NCBI RefSeq assembly: GCF_001425235.1
Contig: NZ_LMEA01000011.1
Location: 186,001-250,000, forward strand
DNA length: 64,000 nucleotides
Source: Devosia sp. Root413D1
GTDB taxonomy: Bacteria > Pseudomonadota > Alphaproteobacteria > Rhizobiales > Devosiaceae
Direction of reading: 5' to 3'
Below, piece by piece: positions 41,937-51,328 of this stretch. The position numbers and the translations under genes were made by a program. The notes beneath the pieces were generated by a model. The model saw only the letters and a list, made by a program, of their open reading frames with translations, was not told where the DNA came from and made no database searches. Position 1 is the first letter of the stretch; each line of letters starts with the position of its first letter.

Positions 41937-44045
41937 ATGTCCCGTCCGCCGGCCCTCGATCCGCTGTTTCGCTCGCTCCACTCCATCAAGGGGGTGGGGC
42001 CACAGCTCAGCGCCCTGCTGACCCGCTTCTTCGGCGCGCCCGAGGGGCAGGAAGCCATCGCGCTCGACCTGTTGATGCACATGCCCACCGGCATCCTCGA
42101 CCGCCGCCGCATGGATGGCATCGCCAATGCCGTGCACAACAATATCGCGACGCTGAAGCTCCATATCGACCGCCACCAGCCGCCGCCGCGCGGCCGGGAG
42201 CACATCCCGCATCGTGTCTTCGCGCATGACGAAACCGGCGAGATCCAGCTGGTGTACTTCCGGGCCCAGGGCGGCTGGGTGGAAAAGCTCCTGCCGGTCG
42301 GCGAGACCCGCTACGTCTCAGGCACCATCGGCTTCTTCCAGGGCGAAAAGCAGATCACCCATCCCGACTATGTCGTCGAGGCCGACAAGTTCGAGGACAT
42401 GCCGCTGGTCGAGCCGGTCTATCCGCTGACCCACGGCCTCAGCTCCCGCGCCCTGATCAAACTCACCCGTCAGGTGCTGGAGACCTTGCCCGACCTGCCC
42501 GAATGGATGCCCGCCGAGCGCATCGCCGAGTTCGGTTGGCCCAGCTTTCAGGCAGCAATGCAGGCCTCGCACGCCCCCGAAACCCCCGATGACGCACAGC
42601 TCTGGTCGAAGAACCGGATGCGGCTCGCCTATGACGAGTATCTCGCCGGCCAGCTCGCCCTGCTGATCGTCCGCTCGCAGCTGATCGCGCCGCGCGGTAT
42701 CGCCCGCAGCTTCACCGGTGCGATCTCCGCCAGGGTCGAGGCCGCCCTGCCCTATACCCTCACCGAGGGCCAGCGCCTCGCCGTCGAGGATATCCGCCAC
42801 GACCTCGCGGCGCCCGAACGGATGTCGCGCCTGCTGCAGGGCGATGTCGGCGCCGGCAAGACCGTCGTGGCGCTGATGGCGATGGCGGCGATGGCCGAGA
42901 GCGGTGCGCAGTCGGCGCTGATGACGCCGACCGAAATCCTCGCCAGCCAGCACTTCAAGACGCTGAAGCCGCTCTGCGACCAGGTCGGCCTCGGCATCGT
43001 GCTGCTCACCGGCAAGATGACCGCCGCCGAGCGCCGTGCCGTGCTGTCAGGCATCGCCGACGGCTCGACCGCTATCGTCGTCGGCACCCACGCGCTGTTC
43101 CAGACCGGCGTCGACTTTCACAATCTCGGCCTCACCGTGGTCGACGAGCAGCATCGCTTCGGCGTCCACCAGCGCCTCGCGCTCAGCGAGAAGGGCATCC
43201 ATGCCGACCTCCTGGTGATGACCGCCACGCCGATCCCGCGCACCCTGGTGCTCACCCATTTCGGCGACATGGCGGTCAGCATCCTGCGTGAAAAGCCGCG
43301 TGGCCGGCAGCCCATCGATACCGCGGTGCTGTCGATCGGCGAGTATGCCCGCGTCATCCAGCGCCTCGAGAGCCGCATCGCCGAGGGGGCGCAGGCCTTC
43401 TGGGTCTGCCCGCTGGTCGAGGAGAGCGAGCATCTCGAAGTGGTCGCCGCCGAGGATCGCTTTGCCGAGCTGAAGAAGGTGTTCGGCGATAGGGTGGTGC
43501 TGATCCATGGCCGGATGAGCGCTGCGGCGAAGGCCGAGGCGATGGACCGCTTCCAGCGCAACGAGGCCAAAATCCTCGTCGCCACCACCGTCATCGAAGT
43601 CGGCGTCGACGTGCCCAACGCCACCATCATGATCATCGAGCATGCCGAACGCTTCGGTCTTGCTCAGCTGCATCAGCTGCGTGGCCGCGTCGGTCGCGGC
43701 AGTCAGCGCTCGGCCTGCCTGCTGCTCTACAAGGAGCCGTTGAGCGAAACCGCCAAGGCCCGACTCGAGACCATCAAGGGCACCGAAGATGGCTTCGTCA
43801 TCGCCGAGAAGGACCTCGAGCTGCGCGGCCAGGGCGACGTGCTCGGCACCCGCCAATCCGGCATGCCCGGCTATCACCTCGCCGTCCCCGATGTGCACCG
43901 CCACCTGCTCGAATGGGCGCATGAGGATGCCAAGGACGCGCTTACCCGTAACCCCGGCCTGACCGGACGCGACGGCGACGCCCTGCGCACGCTGCTCTAC
44001 CTGTTCCGCAAGGACCTCGCCATTCCCCTGCTCCGAGCCGGCTGA
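41937..44045 (+). CDS. recG: ATP-dependent DNA helicase RecG
   Basis: A 702-residue RecG of normal length. The N-terminal wedge/OB domain begins LHSIKGVGPQLSALLTRF. Walker A is LLQGDVGAGKTVVALM, the DEQH box is VVDEQHRFGV, and helicase motifs TATPIPRTL and QLHQLRGRVGRGSQRS follow. The C-terminus includes DVLGTRQSGMPGY. It remodels stalled replication forks and Holliday junctions. I chose the ATG at 41937 where the family begins. A GNAT gene follows 4 bases later. Confidence 0.98.
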   Translation: MSRPPALDPLFRSLHSIKGVGPQLSALLTRFFGAPEGQEAIALDLLMHMPTGILDRRRMDGIANAVHNNIATLKLHIDRHQPPPRGREHIPHRVFAHDETGEIQLVYFRAQGGWVEKLLPVGETRYVSGTIGFFQGEKQITHPDYVVEADKFEDMPLVEPVYPLTHGLSSRALIKLTRQVLETLPDLPEWMPAERIAEFGWPSFQAAMQASHAPETPDDAQLWSKNRMRLAYDEYLAGQLALLIVRSQLIAPRGIARSFTGAISARVEAALPYTLTEGQRLAVEDIRHDLAAPERMSRLLQGDVGAGKTVVALMAMAAMAESGAQSALMTPTEILASQHFKTLKPLCDQVGLGIVLLTGKMTAAERRAVLSGIADGSTAIVVGTHALFQTGVDFHNLGLTVVDEQHRFGVHQRLALSEKGIHADLLVMTATPIPRTLVLTHFGDMAVSILREKPRGRQPIDTAVLSIGEYARVIQRLESRIAEGAQAFWVCPLVEESEHLEVVAAEDRFAELKKVFGDRVVLIHGRMSAAAKAEAMDRFQRNEAKILVATTVIEVGVDVPNATIMIIEHAERFGLAQLHQLRGRVGRGSQRSACLLLYKEPLSETAKARLETIKGTEDGFVIAEKDLELRGQGDVLGTRQSGMPGYHLAVPDVHRHLLEWAHEDAKDALTRNPGLTGRDGDALRTLLYLFRKDLAIPLLRAG

Positions 44046-44049
44046 CCCC

Positions 44050-44466
44050 ATGCATATCCGCCCCTTCGAACGCCGCGACACCGACGCGGTCGTCGCCCTC
44101 TGGCAGGCCCGCGGCCTGACCCGGCCATGGAACGATCCAGTCAAGGACATCGAACGCAAGCTCGCGGTGCAACCCGAACTGTTCCTCGTCGGCGAGCAGG
44201 ACGGCGAGGTCATCGCCACCGCCATGGGCGGCTATGACGGCCACCGCGGCTCGGTCTACTACCTCGCGACGGCGGCGGCGCACGCCGGCAAGGGCCATGG
44301 CGCCGCGCTGCTGGCAGAGCTGGAACGCTTGCTGACGGCTATGGGATGCCCAAAAATCAACCTGCTGGTGCGCGGCGAGAACGAGGGCGTGCTGAAGTTC
44401 TACGACCGCCTCGGCTATGAGCGGCACGACTCGCTCAGCCTCGGGAGGCGGTTGATCGAGGATTAG
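44050..44466 (+). CDS. GNAT acetyltransferase (YpeA-like)
   Basis: A 138-residue N-acetyltransferase. The acetyl-CoA loop is AAHAGKGHGAALLAELERLL, and the closing GVLKFYDRLGYERHDSLSLGRRL matches the YpeA subgroup. The substrate is unknown. It begins 4 bases after recG and is probably co-transcribed. A palindromic repeat follows. Confidence 0.9.
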   Translation: MHIRPFERRDTDAVVALWQARGLTRPWNDPVKDIERKLAVQPELFLVGEQDGEVIATAMGGYDGHRGSVYYLATAAAHAGKGHGAALLAELERLLTAMGCPKINLLVRGENEGVLKFYDRLGYERHDSLSLGRRLIED

Positions 44467-44517
44467 CGGAGGCGGCTGGTGGGGGCTTGCCAGAACAACT
44501 CGCCCACCCCACCGGCT

Positions 44518-44595
44518 GTCATCCCAGCGAAAGCTGGGACCCAACCATCCTCTGGCGCGGGCCGAGAAATGGGCCCCAGCTTTCGCTGGGGTGAC
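44518..44595. repeat. REP-like palindromic element, copy 3
   Basis: The arms at 44518-44543 and 44570-44595 carry the variant core CCCAGCGAAAGCTGGG, with two mismatches between the arms. It lies between convergent GNAT and DUF2237 genes. Confidence 0.8.
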
Positions 44596-44657
44596 ACCGA
44601 GTTTGGGGGGCCACCAGGAGTAACCGTACTACCCCGCGCCGGGTCCCCGCGGAGCCC

Positions 44658-45044
44658 TCACTCCACCGCGTACTTCCTGAGCACATCGATCTCGACATAG
44701 TTCAGCACCGACTGGTGCGTCGCCTTCAGCACCACGCGGGGCGCCATGCCGGCTTCCAGCGCCTCGACCCAGCGCAGCGCTACGAGGCACCAGCGGTCGC
44801 CGGCCTTGAGGCCCGGAAACGCATATTCCGGCATCGGGGTCGAAAGATCGTTGCCGCGTGATTTCGAGAACGCCAGGAATGCGTCGTTCATCTCGGCACA
44901 GACGGTATGCCGGCCCTCGTCGAGCGGGCCGGTGATGCAGTTGCCGTTCCGAAAGAACCCGGTCAGCGGATGCATCGAGCACAGCACCAGCTTTTCGCCG
45001 AAGACGTTGAGTTCCGGCTCCTGCTCGAAGAAGGGTTTATTCAC
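44658..45044 (-). CDS. DUF2237 family protein
   Basis: A 128-residue protein with the DUF2237 signature CSMHPLTGFFRNGNCITGP, then AFLAFSKSRGNDLSTPMPEYAFPGLKAGDRWCL. It contains four cysteines including the conserved C-N-C-type set near the N-terminus. The function is unknown. I chose GTG at 45044, which overlaps the MepB-like gene stop. It ends the leftward gene string glmU-glmS-MepB-like-DUF2237. Confidence 0.88.
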   Translation of the reverse strand: MNKPFFEQEPELNVFGEKLVLCSMHPLTGFFRNGNCITGPLDEGRHTVCAEMNDAFLAFSKSRGNDLSTPMPEYAFPGLKAGDRWCLVALRWVEALEAGMAPRVVLKATHQSVLNYVEIDVLRKYAVE

Positions 45045-45559
45045 TCGGTCACCGCCATCAGCCGCCGTAGCTCCGCGCTGCAATCGCGCGCCTCGAACGG
45101 CAGGAAGTGCCGCAACTGCCATTGCTGCGTGCGCTGAGCGGCTTTGGCAATGGGTTTGCTCCAGGGCGGATAGACTCGCACAGCGCGTTTGCCACCCTTG
45201 CCATCGACCGAAAATACGCCGCGCTCGACCAGCGACTGCCGATCGAAGACGAACTGGCCGCGCTGCCCGGCATCGGCGACACTGACGATCACAAAGTCGA
45301 CGCCATCGGCAGCATCGAGGGGTGCGATCTCCGCGTCCGGGGTCTCGCGCTTCCAGATGGTGACGAACTGCCCGAGCTTGGTCGGCGTGATCCGCGCCAC
45401 GCGGAACGCCACCTGGTGGCCGTTGAGGCCGAACCGACAGGCGCCGTACTCAGCGCTTTCTGCCTCGCGCCGCGGCCGGTCGGTCAGCACCAGCCCGGCT
45501 GGCTCATAGCGTTCGCGGATCGCGGTCGTCAGTTCACCCGGCAGGCTGGTCGAGAGCAC
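45041..45559 (-). CDS. MepB-family protein
   Basis: A 172-residue protein resembling the MepB family (named from Staphylococcus). Blocks ESAEYGACRFGLNGHQVAFRVARITPTKLGQFVTIWKR and a C-terminal VRVYPPWSKPIAKAAQRTQQWQLRHF are family-like. No enzymatic role is established. It starts three bases after glmS ends on the same strand and is coupled to DUF2237 downstream. Confidence 0.78.
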   Translation of the reverse strand: MLSTSLPGELTTAIRERYEPAGLVLTDRPRREAESAEYGACRFGLNGHQVAFRVARITPTKLGQFVTIWKRETPDAEIAPLDAADGVDFVIVSVADAGQRGQFVFDRQSLVERGVFSVDGKGGKRAVRVYPPWSKPIAKAAQRTQQWQLRHFLPFEARDCSAELRRLMAVTE

Positions 45560-45562
45560 GAG

Positions 45563-47389
45563 CTACTCGACCGTTACGCTCTTGGCGAGGTTGCGCGGCT
45601 GGTCGACATCGGTGCCCATGAACGAGGCGGTGTGATAGGCCAGGAGCTGCACCGGGATGGTCGCAAGGATCGGCGCCACGAAGCTCGCGACCTTGGGCAG
45701 CACCAGCACCTCCGCCACGCCCTCGCCCACCGCCTCCTTGCCCACCTCGTCGGTGATCAGGATGATCTTGCCGCCGCGCGCCGCGACTTCCTGCATGTTG
45801 GAGAGGGTCTTGCCCATCAGCTCGTCCGACGGGGCGACGACGATCACCGGCATCAATTCGTCCACCAGCGCGATCGGCCCGTGCTTCAGCTCGCCGGCCG
45901 GATAGGCCTCGGCGTGGATATAGCTCAGTTCCTTGAGCTTCAGCGCGCCTTCCATGGCGATCGGGAACATCTGCCCGCGGCCCAGATAGAGCACGTCTTT
46001 GGCCTTGCTCAACCGCTTGGCGATATCCTCGACCTGCCCCTCGAGCGCCAGCGCGGCGGAGATGGCGGTGGGCAGCGTCGTGAGGCTATGCACCAGCTCG
46101 GCTTCCTGCGCCGCCGAGATCGTGCCGCGCGCCACGCCCGCCGCGACGGCAAGGCTCGCCAGCGCCGTCAGCTGGGCGGTAAACGCCTTGGTCGAGGCGA
46201 CGCCGATTTCCGGCCCGCACAGCGTCGGGAACACCACCTGGCTCTCGCGCGCCATCGTCGATTCCGGCGAGTTCAGCAGCGAGGCGATGTGCTGCCCCTG
46301 CCCGGCGCAATAACGCAAGGCCGCGAGGGTATCGGCGGTCTCACCGGATTGGGAAATGAAGAGGCTGAGCCCGCCCTGCTCCAGCGGCGGCTCGCGATAG
46401 CGGAACTCCGAGGCGACATCAACATCCACCGGCAGCCGCGCATAGCGCTCAAACCAGTATTTGGCGACGATGCCGGCATAGGACGCGGTGCCGCAGGCCG
46501 AAATGGTCAGGCGCGACAGTTTGGCGAAATCGAACGGCAGGTTCTCTCGGAGTGCCACCCGGTCGCTGCTCATATCCACATAGTGGCTGAGGGTGTGCGA
46601 GACCGTCTCGGGCTGCTCGTAGATTTCCTTGGCCATGAAGTGCCGGTGGTTGCCCTTGTCGACCAGCAGCGCCGAGGCGGCCGAAACCAGCATCTCGCGC
46701 TGGACGATCGCGTCCGAGCCGTCGCGGATGGTGACGCCGTTCTTGGTCAGCACCGCCCAGTCGCCATCGAGCAGGTAACTCAGCCGCGAGGTGAACGGCG
46801 CCAGCGCCATGGCGTCGGAGCCCAGATACATCTCGGTCGCGCCATAGCCGATAGCCAGCGGCGCGCCAGAGCGCGCGGCGATCAGCAGGGCATCCTCGCC
46901 CTTGAACATGAAGGCCAGCGCGAAGGCGCCGCGCAGCACTTTCAGCGTCCGCGCCACCGCCATCTCGGGGTCGAGCCCGCGATCGATCTCGCGGGTCACC
47001 CACAGCGCCACCGATTCCGTATCGGTCTGCGTCTTGGGCAGATAGCCGTCCTTGGCGAGGTCGGCGAGCAGCTCGCGGAAATTCTCGATAATGCCGTTAT
47101 GGACCACCGCCACCTTGTCGGTGGCATGCGGATGGGCATTGCCCTCGGTCGGCGCCCCATGCGTCGCCCAGCGGGTGTGGCCGATGCCGATATTGCCGCT
47201 GAGCGGTTCAAAACTCAGCTTGGCGGCGAGATTGCCGAGCTTGCCCTCGGCGCGGCGGCGGCCGATCTGGCCAGCCTCCAGCGTCGCCACGCCGGCGCTG
47301 TCATAGCCGCGATATTCCAGCCGCTTCAGCGCATCGACCAGCCGCGGCGCCACCGGTTCCGTTCCGATAATCCCGACAATACCGCACAT
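45563..47389 (-). CDS. glmS: Glutamine-fructose-6-phosphate aminotransferase GlmS
   Basis: A 608-residue enzyme making glucosamine-6-phosphate, the first step to UDP-GlcNAc for peptidoglycan and LPS. The catalytic Cys2 follows Met (MCGIVGIIG). The glutaminase domain (to about residue 240) has GIGHTRWATHGAPTEGNAHPH. Two SIS domains include ISQSGETADTLAAL and IHAEAYPAGELKHGPIAL. The C-terminus ends NLAKSVTVE as in the family. It lies directly downstream of glmU. I see no ribozyme upstream. Confidence 0.98.
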   Translation of the reverse strand: MCGIVGIIGTEPVAPRLVDALKRLEYRGYDSAGVATLEAGQIGRRRAEGKLGNLAAKLSFEPLSGNIGIGHTRWATHGAPTEGNAHPHATDKVAVVHNGIIENFRELLADLAKDGYLPKTQTDTESVALWVTREIDRGLDPEMAVARTLKVLRGAFALAFMFKGEDALLIAARSGAPLAIGYGATEMYLGSDAMALAPFTSRLSYLLDGDWAVLTKNGVTIRDGSDAIVQREMLVSAASALLVDKGNHRHFMAKEIYEQPETVSHTLSHYVDMSSDRVALRENLPFDFAKLSRLTISACGTASYAGIVAKYWFERYARLPVDVDVASEFRYREPPLEQGGLSLFISQSGETADTLAALRYCAGQGQHIASLLNSPESTMARESQVVFPTLCGPEIGVASTKAFTAQLTALASLAVAAGVARGTISAAQEAELVHSLTTLPTAISAALALEGQVEDIAKRLSKAKDVLYLGRGQMFPIAMEGALKLKELSYIHAEAYPAGELKHGPIALVDELMPVIVVAPSDELMGKTLSNMQEVAARGGKIILITDEVGKEAVGEGVAEVLVLPKVASFVAPILATIPVQLLAYHTASFMGTDVDQPRNLAKSVTVE

Positions 47390-47401
47390 CTCGTCTGTCC
47401 C

Positions 47402-48754
47402 CTACTTGCCGGATCTGGCGCGTTTGATGGCTTCGGCCCGCGCCTTGAGCTTTGGCGCATAGCCGAGCTTGTTCTCCTGCCGGGCGCGGCCGATGGCCAG
47501 CGCATCCGGTTCGACATTGTGAGTGATGACGCTGCCCGAAGCGATATAGGCCCCGTCGCCGATGCTTACCGGCGCCACCAGCGACGAGTTCGAGCCGATA
47601 AAGGCATCCGCCCCGATGCTGGTCTTGGATTTGTTCACGCCGTCATAGTTGCAGGTGATGGTCCCTGCCCCGATGTTGGTCCTGGCGCCCACTTCGCTGT
47701 CGCCGAGGTAGCTCAGGTGCCCGGCCTTCACGCCATCATGGATCACCGACTTCTTCACCTCGACGAAGTTGCCGAGGTGTACGTCCTTGCCCAACTCGGC
47801 GCCGCCGCGGATGCGGGCGAACGGCCCGATGCTGGAGCCCTCGCCGATCGTCACATCCTCGATATCGCAGAACGCCCGGATCTCGACCCCATCGGCGATC
47901 TTCACCCCGGGCCCGAACACCACGTTGGGGAAGATCGTCACGTCGCGGCCGATCTCGGTGTCATAGGAGAAGTACACCGTCGACGGGTCTTTCAGCGTCA
48001 CCCCGGCGCGCATGAAGTCGTCGCGCCGCAGCTCCTGGAACTGTGCCTCGGCCTGCGACAGCTTCCGCCGGTCGTCGACTCCGATCACCTCGTTCGCATC
48101 GGCCTCTACCACCTCGATCCGTCGTCCGTCGCCGCTCGCCAGTTCCACCGCGTCGGTGAGGTAGAATTCGCCTTTGGCATTGGCGTTGCCGATCCGGTCG
48201 ATCACCGAACGCAGCGTGTCGGCGCGAAACCCCATAATACCGGAGTTGCACAGCCCAATCGCCCGCTCGGTCTCGGTTGCATCCTTGTGCTCGCGGATTG
48301 CCAGCAACTGTCCGTTGTCAGTGATCAACCGCCCGTAACCGGTGGTGTCCTCGGGCCGGAAGCCCACCACCACGATATCTGCGCCGCCATCGAGCCGCGT
48401 GGTGATGCCCCCCAACGTTTCGGCCGAGACGAGCGGCGTGTCGGCATAAAGCACGATCACGTTCCCCTTGGCGCTGCTGTAGGCGGCTTCGGCCTGTTTC
48501 ACTGCGTGGGCAGTGCCCCTGCGGTCGGCCTGCGTCGAGAATGTTGCCGCCGGGGCCAGCCCCGCGACCATTGCCTGGACCGCGTCGTGTCCCGGCCCGA
48601 TCACCACCGAGATAGCCGAAGAGCTGGCCGCGACCGTCCGCACCACGTGCCCAACAAGCGGCAATCCCCCCACCTGATGCAGCACTTTCGGCGTAGCCGA
48701 GCGCATGCGGGTGCCTTCGCCCGCGGCCAGGATGATCGACAGCAATTCAGTCAT
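47402..48754 (-). CDS. glmU: Bifunctional GlmU (GlcNAc-1-P uridyltransferase / GlcN-1-P acetyltransferase)
   Basis: A 450-residue bifunctional enzyme producing UDP-GlcNAc. The N-terminal pyrophosphorylase has LAAGEGTRMRSATPKVLHQVGG and YADTPLV. The C-terminal left-handed beta-helix has hexapeptide repeats (VTIGEGSSIGPFARIRGGAELG onward) and the acetyltransferase residues around GVKAGHLSYLGDSEVG. It is the first gene of the leftward glmU-glmS unit, with 12 bases to glmS. Confidence 0.98.
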   Translation of the reverse strand: MTELLSIILAAGEGTRMRSATPKVLHQVGGLPLVGHVVRTVAASSSAISVVIGPGHDAVQAMVAGLAPAATFSTQADRRGTAHAVKQAEAAYSSAKGNVIVLYADTPLVSAETLGGITTRLDGGADIVVVGFRPEDTTGYGRLITDNGQLLAIREHKDATETERAIGLCNSGIMGFRADTLRSVIDRIGNANAKGEFYLTDAVELASGDGRRIEVVEADANEVIGVDDRRKLSQAEAQFQELRRDDFMRAGVTLKDPSTVYFSYDTEIGRDVTIFPNVVFGPGVKIADGVEIRAFCDIEDVTIGEGSSIGPFARIRGGAELGKDVHLGNFVEVKKSVIHDGVKAGHLSYLGDSEVGARTNIGAGTITCNYDGVNKSKTSIGADAFIGSNSSLVAPVSIGDGAYIASGSVITHNVEPDALAIGRARQENKLGYAPKLKARAEAIKRARSGK

Positions 48755-48887
48755 GGAGGGCCCTCGTCAGGGGTCATCGTTTCCCCCGTGTTTATGGCAG
48801 CAAGTTGTTGGGAATCCGATAACGCGGTTACGGAGTGGTAAACTCGAAAATCGGCCTGATTCGTAGGGCTCTTGGGAGATAAGACCT

Positions 48888-49688
48888 TTGGCGAAGGCAG
48901 CAGACCAGTTTCGTCCGGCTGACGTGACAATGTGGGGCATCGCGGCGCTTGGCATCTGGGCGGTGGCTATTCTGGGCGCCAACCTCTCCGGCCTGATCCC
49001 ACCCAGCGTCTACGGGGCGCTCCACGCCTCGCGCCTCGAAGGCTCGACCATCAACCAGTTGCGCACTCAGGTCGCAACGCTCGAAGAAGAATCGGCGCGC
49101 ATGCAGCGCGAGAACACCCAGCTGCTGCAGCGCTTCTCCATGAACGAGGAGGCCGCCGGCGCGGTGACCAAGCGCGTCGGTGCGCTCGAGATCAGCGTGC
49201 CCAAGGTTCTCGAGGAAGTGCAGATCAAGGCCCGCAGCGCTGCCGCTGCCATCGACACCACCACCACGGGCTCGATCACCCCGGGCAAGACCCTGACCTT
49301 CGAGACCGAAGGCGGTACTGTTGCCGTGCAGCAGCGCCCGCTGCTTCCGGGCTCCAATGATGTGAAACTCAAGGCTGTACCGCTCTCCGCCAACACCATG
49401 CCACTGGCCATTCCGGACGGCACCTCCCCCGGTATCGCGCTCGGCTTCCCGGTGCGCGCCGATACCGCCGAAGCGCAGTGGCAGGAACTGCTCGCGCAGG
49501 TCGGCACCATGCTGGTGGGCTTGTCGCCGGTGCTCGCCGACCAGGACGGTACCGACGGCAAGATCATCGTCGCCGGCCCGATGGTCGATCGCGCCTCGGC
49601 CATCGAACTGTGCGCCCGGCTCGACCGCGCGGGCGTTCCGTGTGAGCCTGCGAGCTATGCCGGCCAGCCGGTGCCGCTGCTCAACTGA
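48888..49688 (+). CDS. Membrane-anchored coiled-coil protein with SPOR-like C-terminus
   Basis: A 266-residue protein with one transmembrane helix at about residues 15-38 (MWGIAALGIWAVAILGANLSG). A coiled coil follows (about 55-95, LRTQVATLEEESARMQRENTQLLQRF), then a linker. The C-terminal ~75 residues (WQELLAQVGTMLVG ... KIIVAGPMVDRASAIELCARLDRAGVPCEPASYAGQ) have the layout of a SPOR-type domain. It starts at TTG with GGGAG about 10 bases upstream. I do not recognise a named family. Role in cell envelope or division is an inference. Confidence 0.72.
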   Translation: MAKAADQFRPADVTMWGIAALGIWAVAILGANLSGLIPPSVYGALHASRLEGSTINQLRTQVATLEEESARMQRENTQLLQRFSMNEEAAGAVTKRVGALEISVPKVLEEVQIKARSAAAAIDTTTTGSITPGKTLTFETEGGTVAVQQRPLLPGSNDVKLKAVPLSANTMPLAIPDGTSPGIALGFPVRADTAEAQWQELLAQVGTMLVGLSPVLADQDGTDGKIIVAGPMVDRASAIELCARLDRAGVPCEPASYAGQPVPLLN

Positions 49689-49708
49689 CGGGTATTCGTC
49701 GTTAGCGA

Positions 49709-49736
49709 TTGACAGCCGGGGCACAATGCCTATGTT
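49709..49736 (+). promoter_or_regulatory. Sigma-70-type promoter of tRNA-Lys
   Basis: TTGACA (49709-49714), a 16-base spacer and TATGTT (49731-49736). The expected start is about 20 bases before the tRNA 5' end. Confidence 0.7.
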
Positions 49737-49764
49737 CCGCGCCGATCCGCCCCGCGCGGCTTGA

Positions 49765-49839
49765 GCGCCCGTAGCTCAGTGGTAGAGCATCCGACTTTTA
49801 ATCGGATGGTCGATGGTTCGAATCCATCCGGGCGTACCA
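49765..49839 (+). tRNA. tRNA-Lys (anticodon TTT)
   Basis: A complete cloverleaf of 75 bases. The acceptor stem is GCGCCCG/CGGGCGT, the D arm GCTC-AGTGGTA-GAGC, the anticodon arm TCCGA-CTTTTAA-TCGGA with anticodon TTT, and the T arm GATGG-TTCGAAT-CCATC. CCA is encoded. The first acceptor pair is a G-U wobble. Confidence 0.96.
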
Positions 49840-50074
49840 GTTTCCTCCATAAATTTCAGTACGTTACAGTCGTTAGTTAAGCGATTATCCAGTTGGGGAG
49901 TCAGGCATTGTGCCCGATCGGGGCCAGTCCGCATCGGGCAGCCACTCGAGGAGCATCACGCCAAACTGGATTCCCGTGTCGCGGCGACCATCCCTCCTCA
50001 CGGGGTTGCTTCGCCTTCCCGCGTGCGAACTAGTACCTCGGGCTGATAGAAATTTCGGCACGCGTTGGCGGGGG

Positions 50075-50581
50075 GTGGAGTTGGGCCCTAACCAGACTGT
50101 CTACCGAGCAAGCCGCTGGCAGACCGCTATGTGGGCGCTCGTGGCTGCGGGCATAACAGCCCTCTTGTTTGCTGGCGGGCTGCCGGACGATCAGCTGCCT
50201 GGCTTCTTCAGCGAACTGGTCGCCGTTCCTTGGGCCGTCCGCGCCGCCCTGCACTGGACGAGTGCGGCTGTCCTTGCGGCCATGTCGCTTCGCCTGTTCC
50301 TACTACTACTGGAGCCCGCGGCCATAGTGGTCGGTGATGATGGTATCCAAGTAAGCCGTTCCGTGTTCAACCGACGGAGCGCGCTGTGGCGAGATTTTGA
50401 AATGTTTACCGAGCGGACCGGTGAGGAAGGCACACTGATTCATCTGCATTTTCGCGGGTCGTCAGGGGAGCCAATTGTCGTCAACCTCGAGGGTTATCCG
50501 GGACTGCTACGAGAACAGGTTATCCGGGATGCCACTCGTCGGCTCCTGCAATCAGGTATCCAGCCGAGATGGCGGGAATAG
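50075..50581 (+). CDS. Small membrane protein with PH-like C-terminal domain
   Basis: About 168 residues with two hydrophobic segments (AMWALVAAGITALLFAGG and ALHWTSAAVLAAMSLRLFLLLL). A soluble strand-rich tail (AIVVGDDGIQVSRSVFNRRSALWRDFEMF ... IVVNLEGYPGLLREQVIRDATRRLL) resembles bacterial PH-like domains. I do not recognise a named family. The start is uncertain; GTG at 50075 is chosen because it follows a G-rich stretch and precedes the first helix. It lies right after the tRNA gene, with no integrase or att repeat. Confidence 0.5.
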   Translation: MELGPNQTVYRASRWQTAMWALVAAGITALLFAGGLPDDQLPGFFSELVAVPWAVRAALHWTSAAVLAAMSLRLFLLLLEPAAIVVGDDGIQVSRSVFNRRSALWRDFEMFTERTGEEGTLIHLHFRGSSGEPIVVNLEGYPGLLREQVIRDATRRLLQSGIQPRWRE

Positions 50582-50758
50582 GCAACGTCCTTAGAGTTCG
50601 CACCATGCAACGTGCTCCCAAGCGCCAGCCGCCATCGGAAAAAGCTGGCGCCTATCAGCCAAGCCGAGAAGGCCACGTGCAAGCCGGCTGCGCCCCGGCG
50701 GGAACCCGCGGCCGCCTGCAGCGATTGAATCGGGCACTTTGCAACGCGAGGTGTCGTC

Positions 50759-51163
50759 ATGGCCGCAGGTTTCTTCCACCAGTTCTCCAACATCGTCTCG
50801 CGCGGCGCCGGCAAGCCGGTGACGTTCGCAGCGGCTTGTGGGCTGATCGTGCTCTGGGCGGTGAGCGGACCGCTGTTCGGTTTCTCTGAGACCTGGCAAC
50901 TGGTGATCAACACCGCCACCACTATCATAACGTTCCTGATGGTGTTCGTGGTTCAGCACACCCAGAACCGCGACGGTGAGGCGGTGCAGGCCAAGCTCGA
51001 TGACTTGATCATGGCGCTGCGCCGCGCCGACAATCGGCTGATCGGCGCCGAGGAGCTCACCGGGCACGAGCTCCACAAACTTCGCAAAATGATCGCCCAG
51101 CGCGTCGAAAATGACGAGCAGACACTTGAGCAGATCGACAGCCGCATGACCGATGGGCGCTAG
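50759..51163 (+). CDS. Low-affinity iron permease-family protein
   Basis: A 134-residue protein of the small Iron_permease (PF04120) type. Two hydrophobic segments (PVTFAAACGLIVLWAVSG and WQLVINTATTIITFLMVFVVQHTQNRDG) include the family block TTIITFLMVFVVQHTQNRD, followed by a helical tail. Despite the name, bacterial members are not proven iron transporters. The next gene is an 81-base step to a 24-residue micro-protein. Confidence 0.85.
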   Translation: MAAGFFHQFSNIVSRGAGKPVTFAAACGLIVLWAVSGPLFGFSETWQLVINTATTIITFLMVFVVQHTQNRDGEAVQAKLDDLIMALRRADNRLIGAEELTGHELHKLRKMIAQRVENDEQTLEQIDSRMTDGR

Positions 51164-51243
51164 GATAATTTGCCGATCAAGGCAACCAATTGTCCGTTTC
51201 TGCACTTTTCTGTGACCAACCGCGTCATAGGAGAACAAGTAAA

Positions 51244-51318
51244 ATGAACGGGATCATCTACCTCGTCGGCCTGGTGGTCGTAATCCTCGCCGTCCTGTCC
51301 TTCTTCGGCCTGAGGTAA
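51244..51318 (+). CDS. 24-residue hydrophobic micro-protein
   Basis: ATG at 51244 with GGAG about 10 bases upstream opens a 24-codon frame: a short MNGIIY start, a single transmembrane helix and an Arg at the C-terminus. It is too short for usual ORF lists but has good initiation signals and lies 10 bases before a 303-residue membrane-protein gene. It looks like a genuine single-helix membrane peptide of unknown role. Confidence 0.65.
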   Translation: MNGIIYLVGLVVVILAVLSFFGLR

Positions 51319-51328
51319 GGACCGCGCC

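Noticed and set aside
47390-47401. glmS ribozyme
   Set aside because: Only 12 bases separate glmU and glmS, so there is no room for the ribozyme.
45107-48841. A 1244-codon open frame opposite glmS and glmU
   Set aside because: It spans two certain genes on the other strand, and its translation is His/Arg/Asp-rich without domains. It is an antisense artefact.
49765-50581. tRNA-Lys as the edge of an integrated island
   Set aside because: There is no integrase, no direct repeat of the tRNA 3' end nearby and no shift in base composition that I could see.
50690-50730. EcfG-type (general stress) promoter before the iron-permease-like gene
   Set aside because: GGAAC is present, but no CGTT follows at 16-17 bases.
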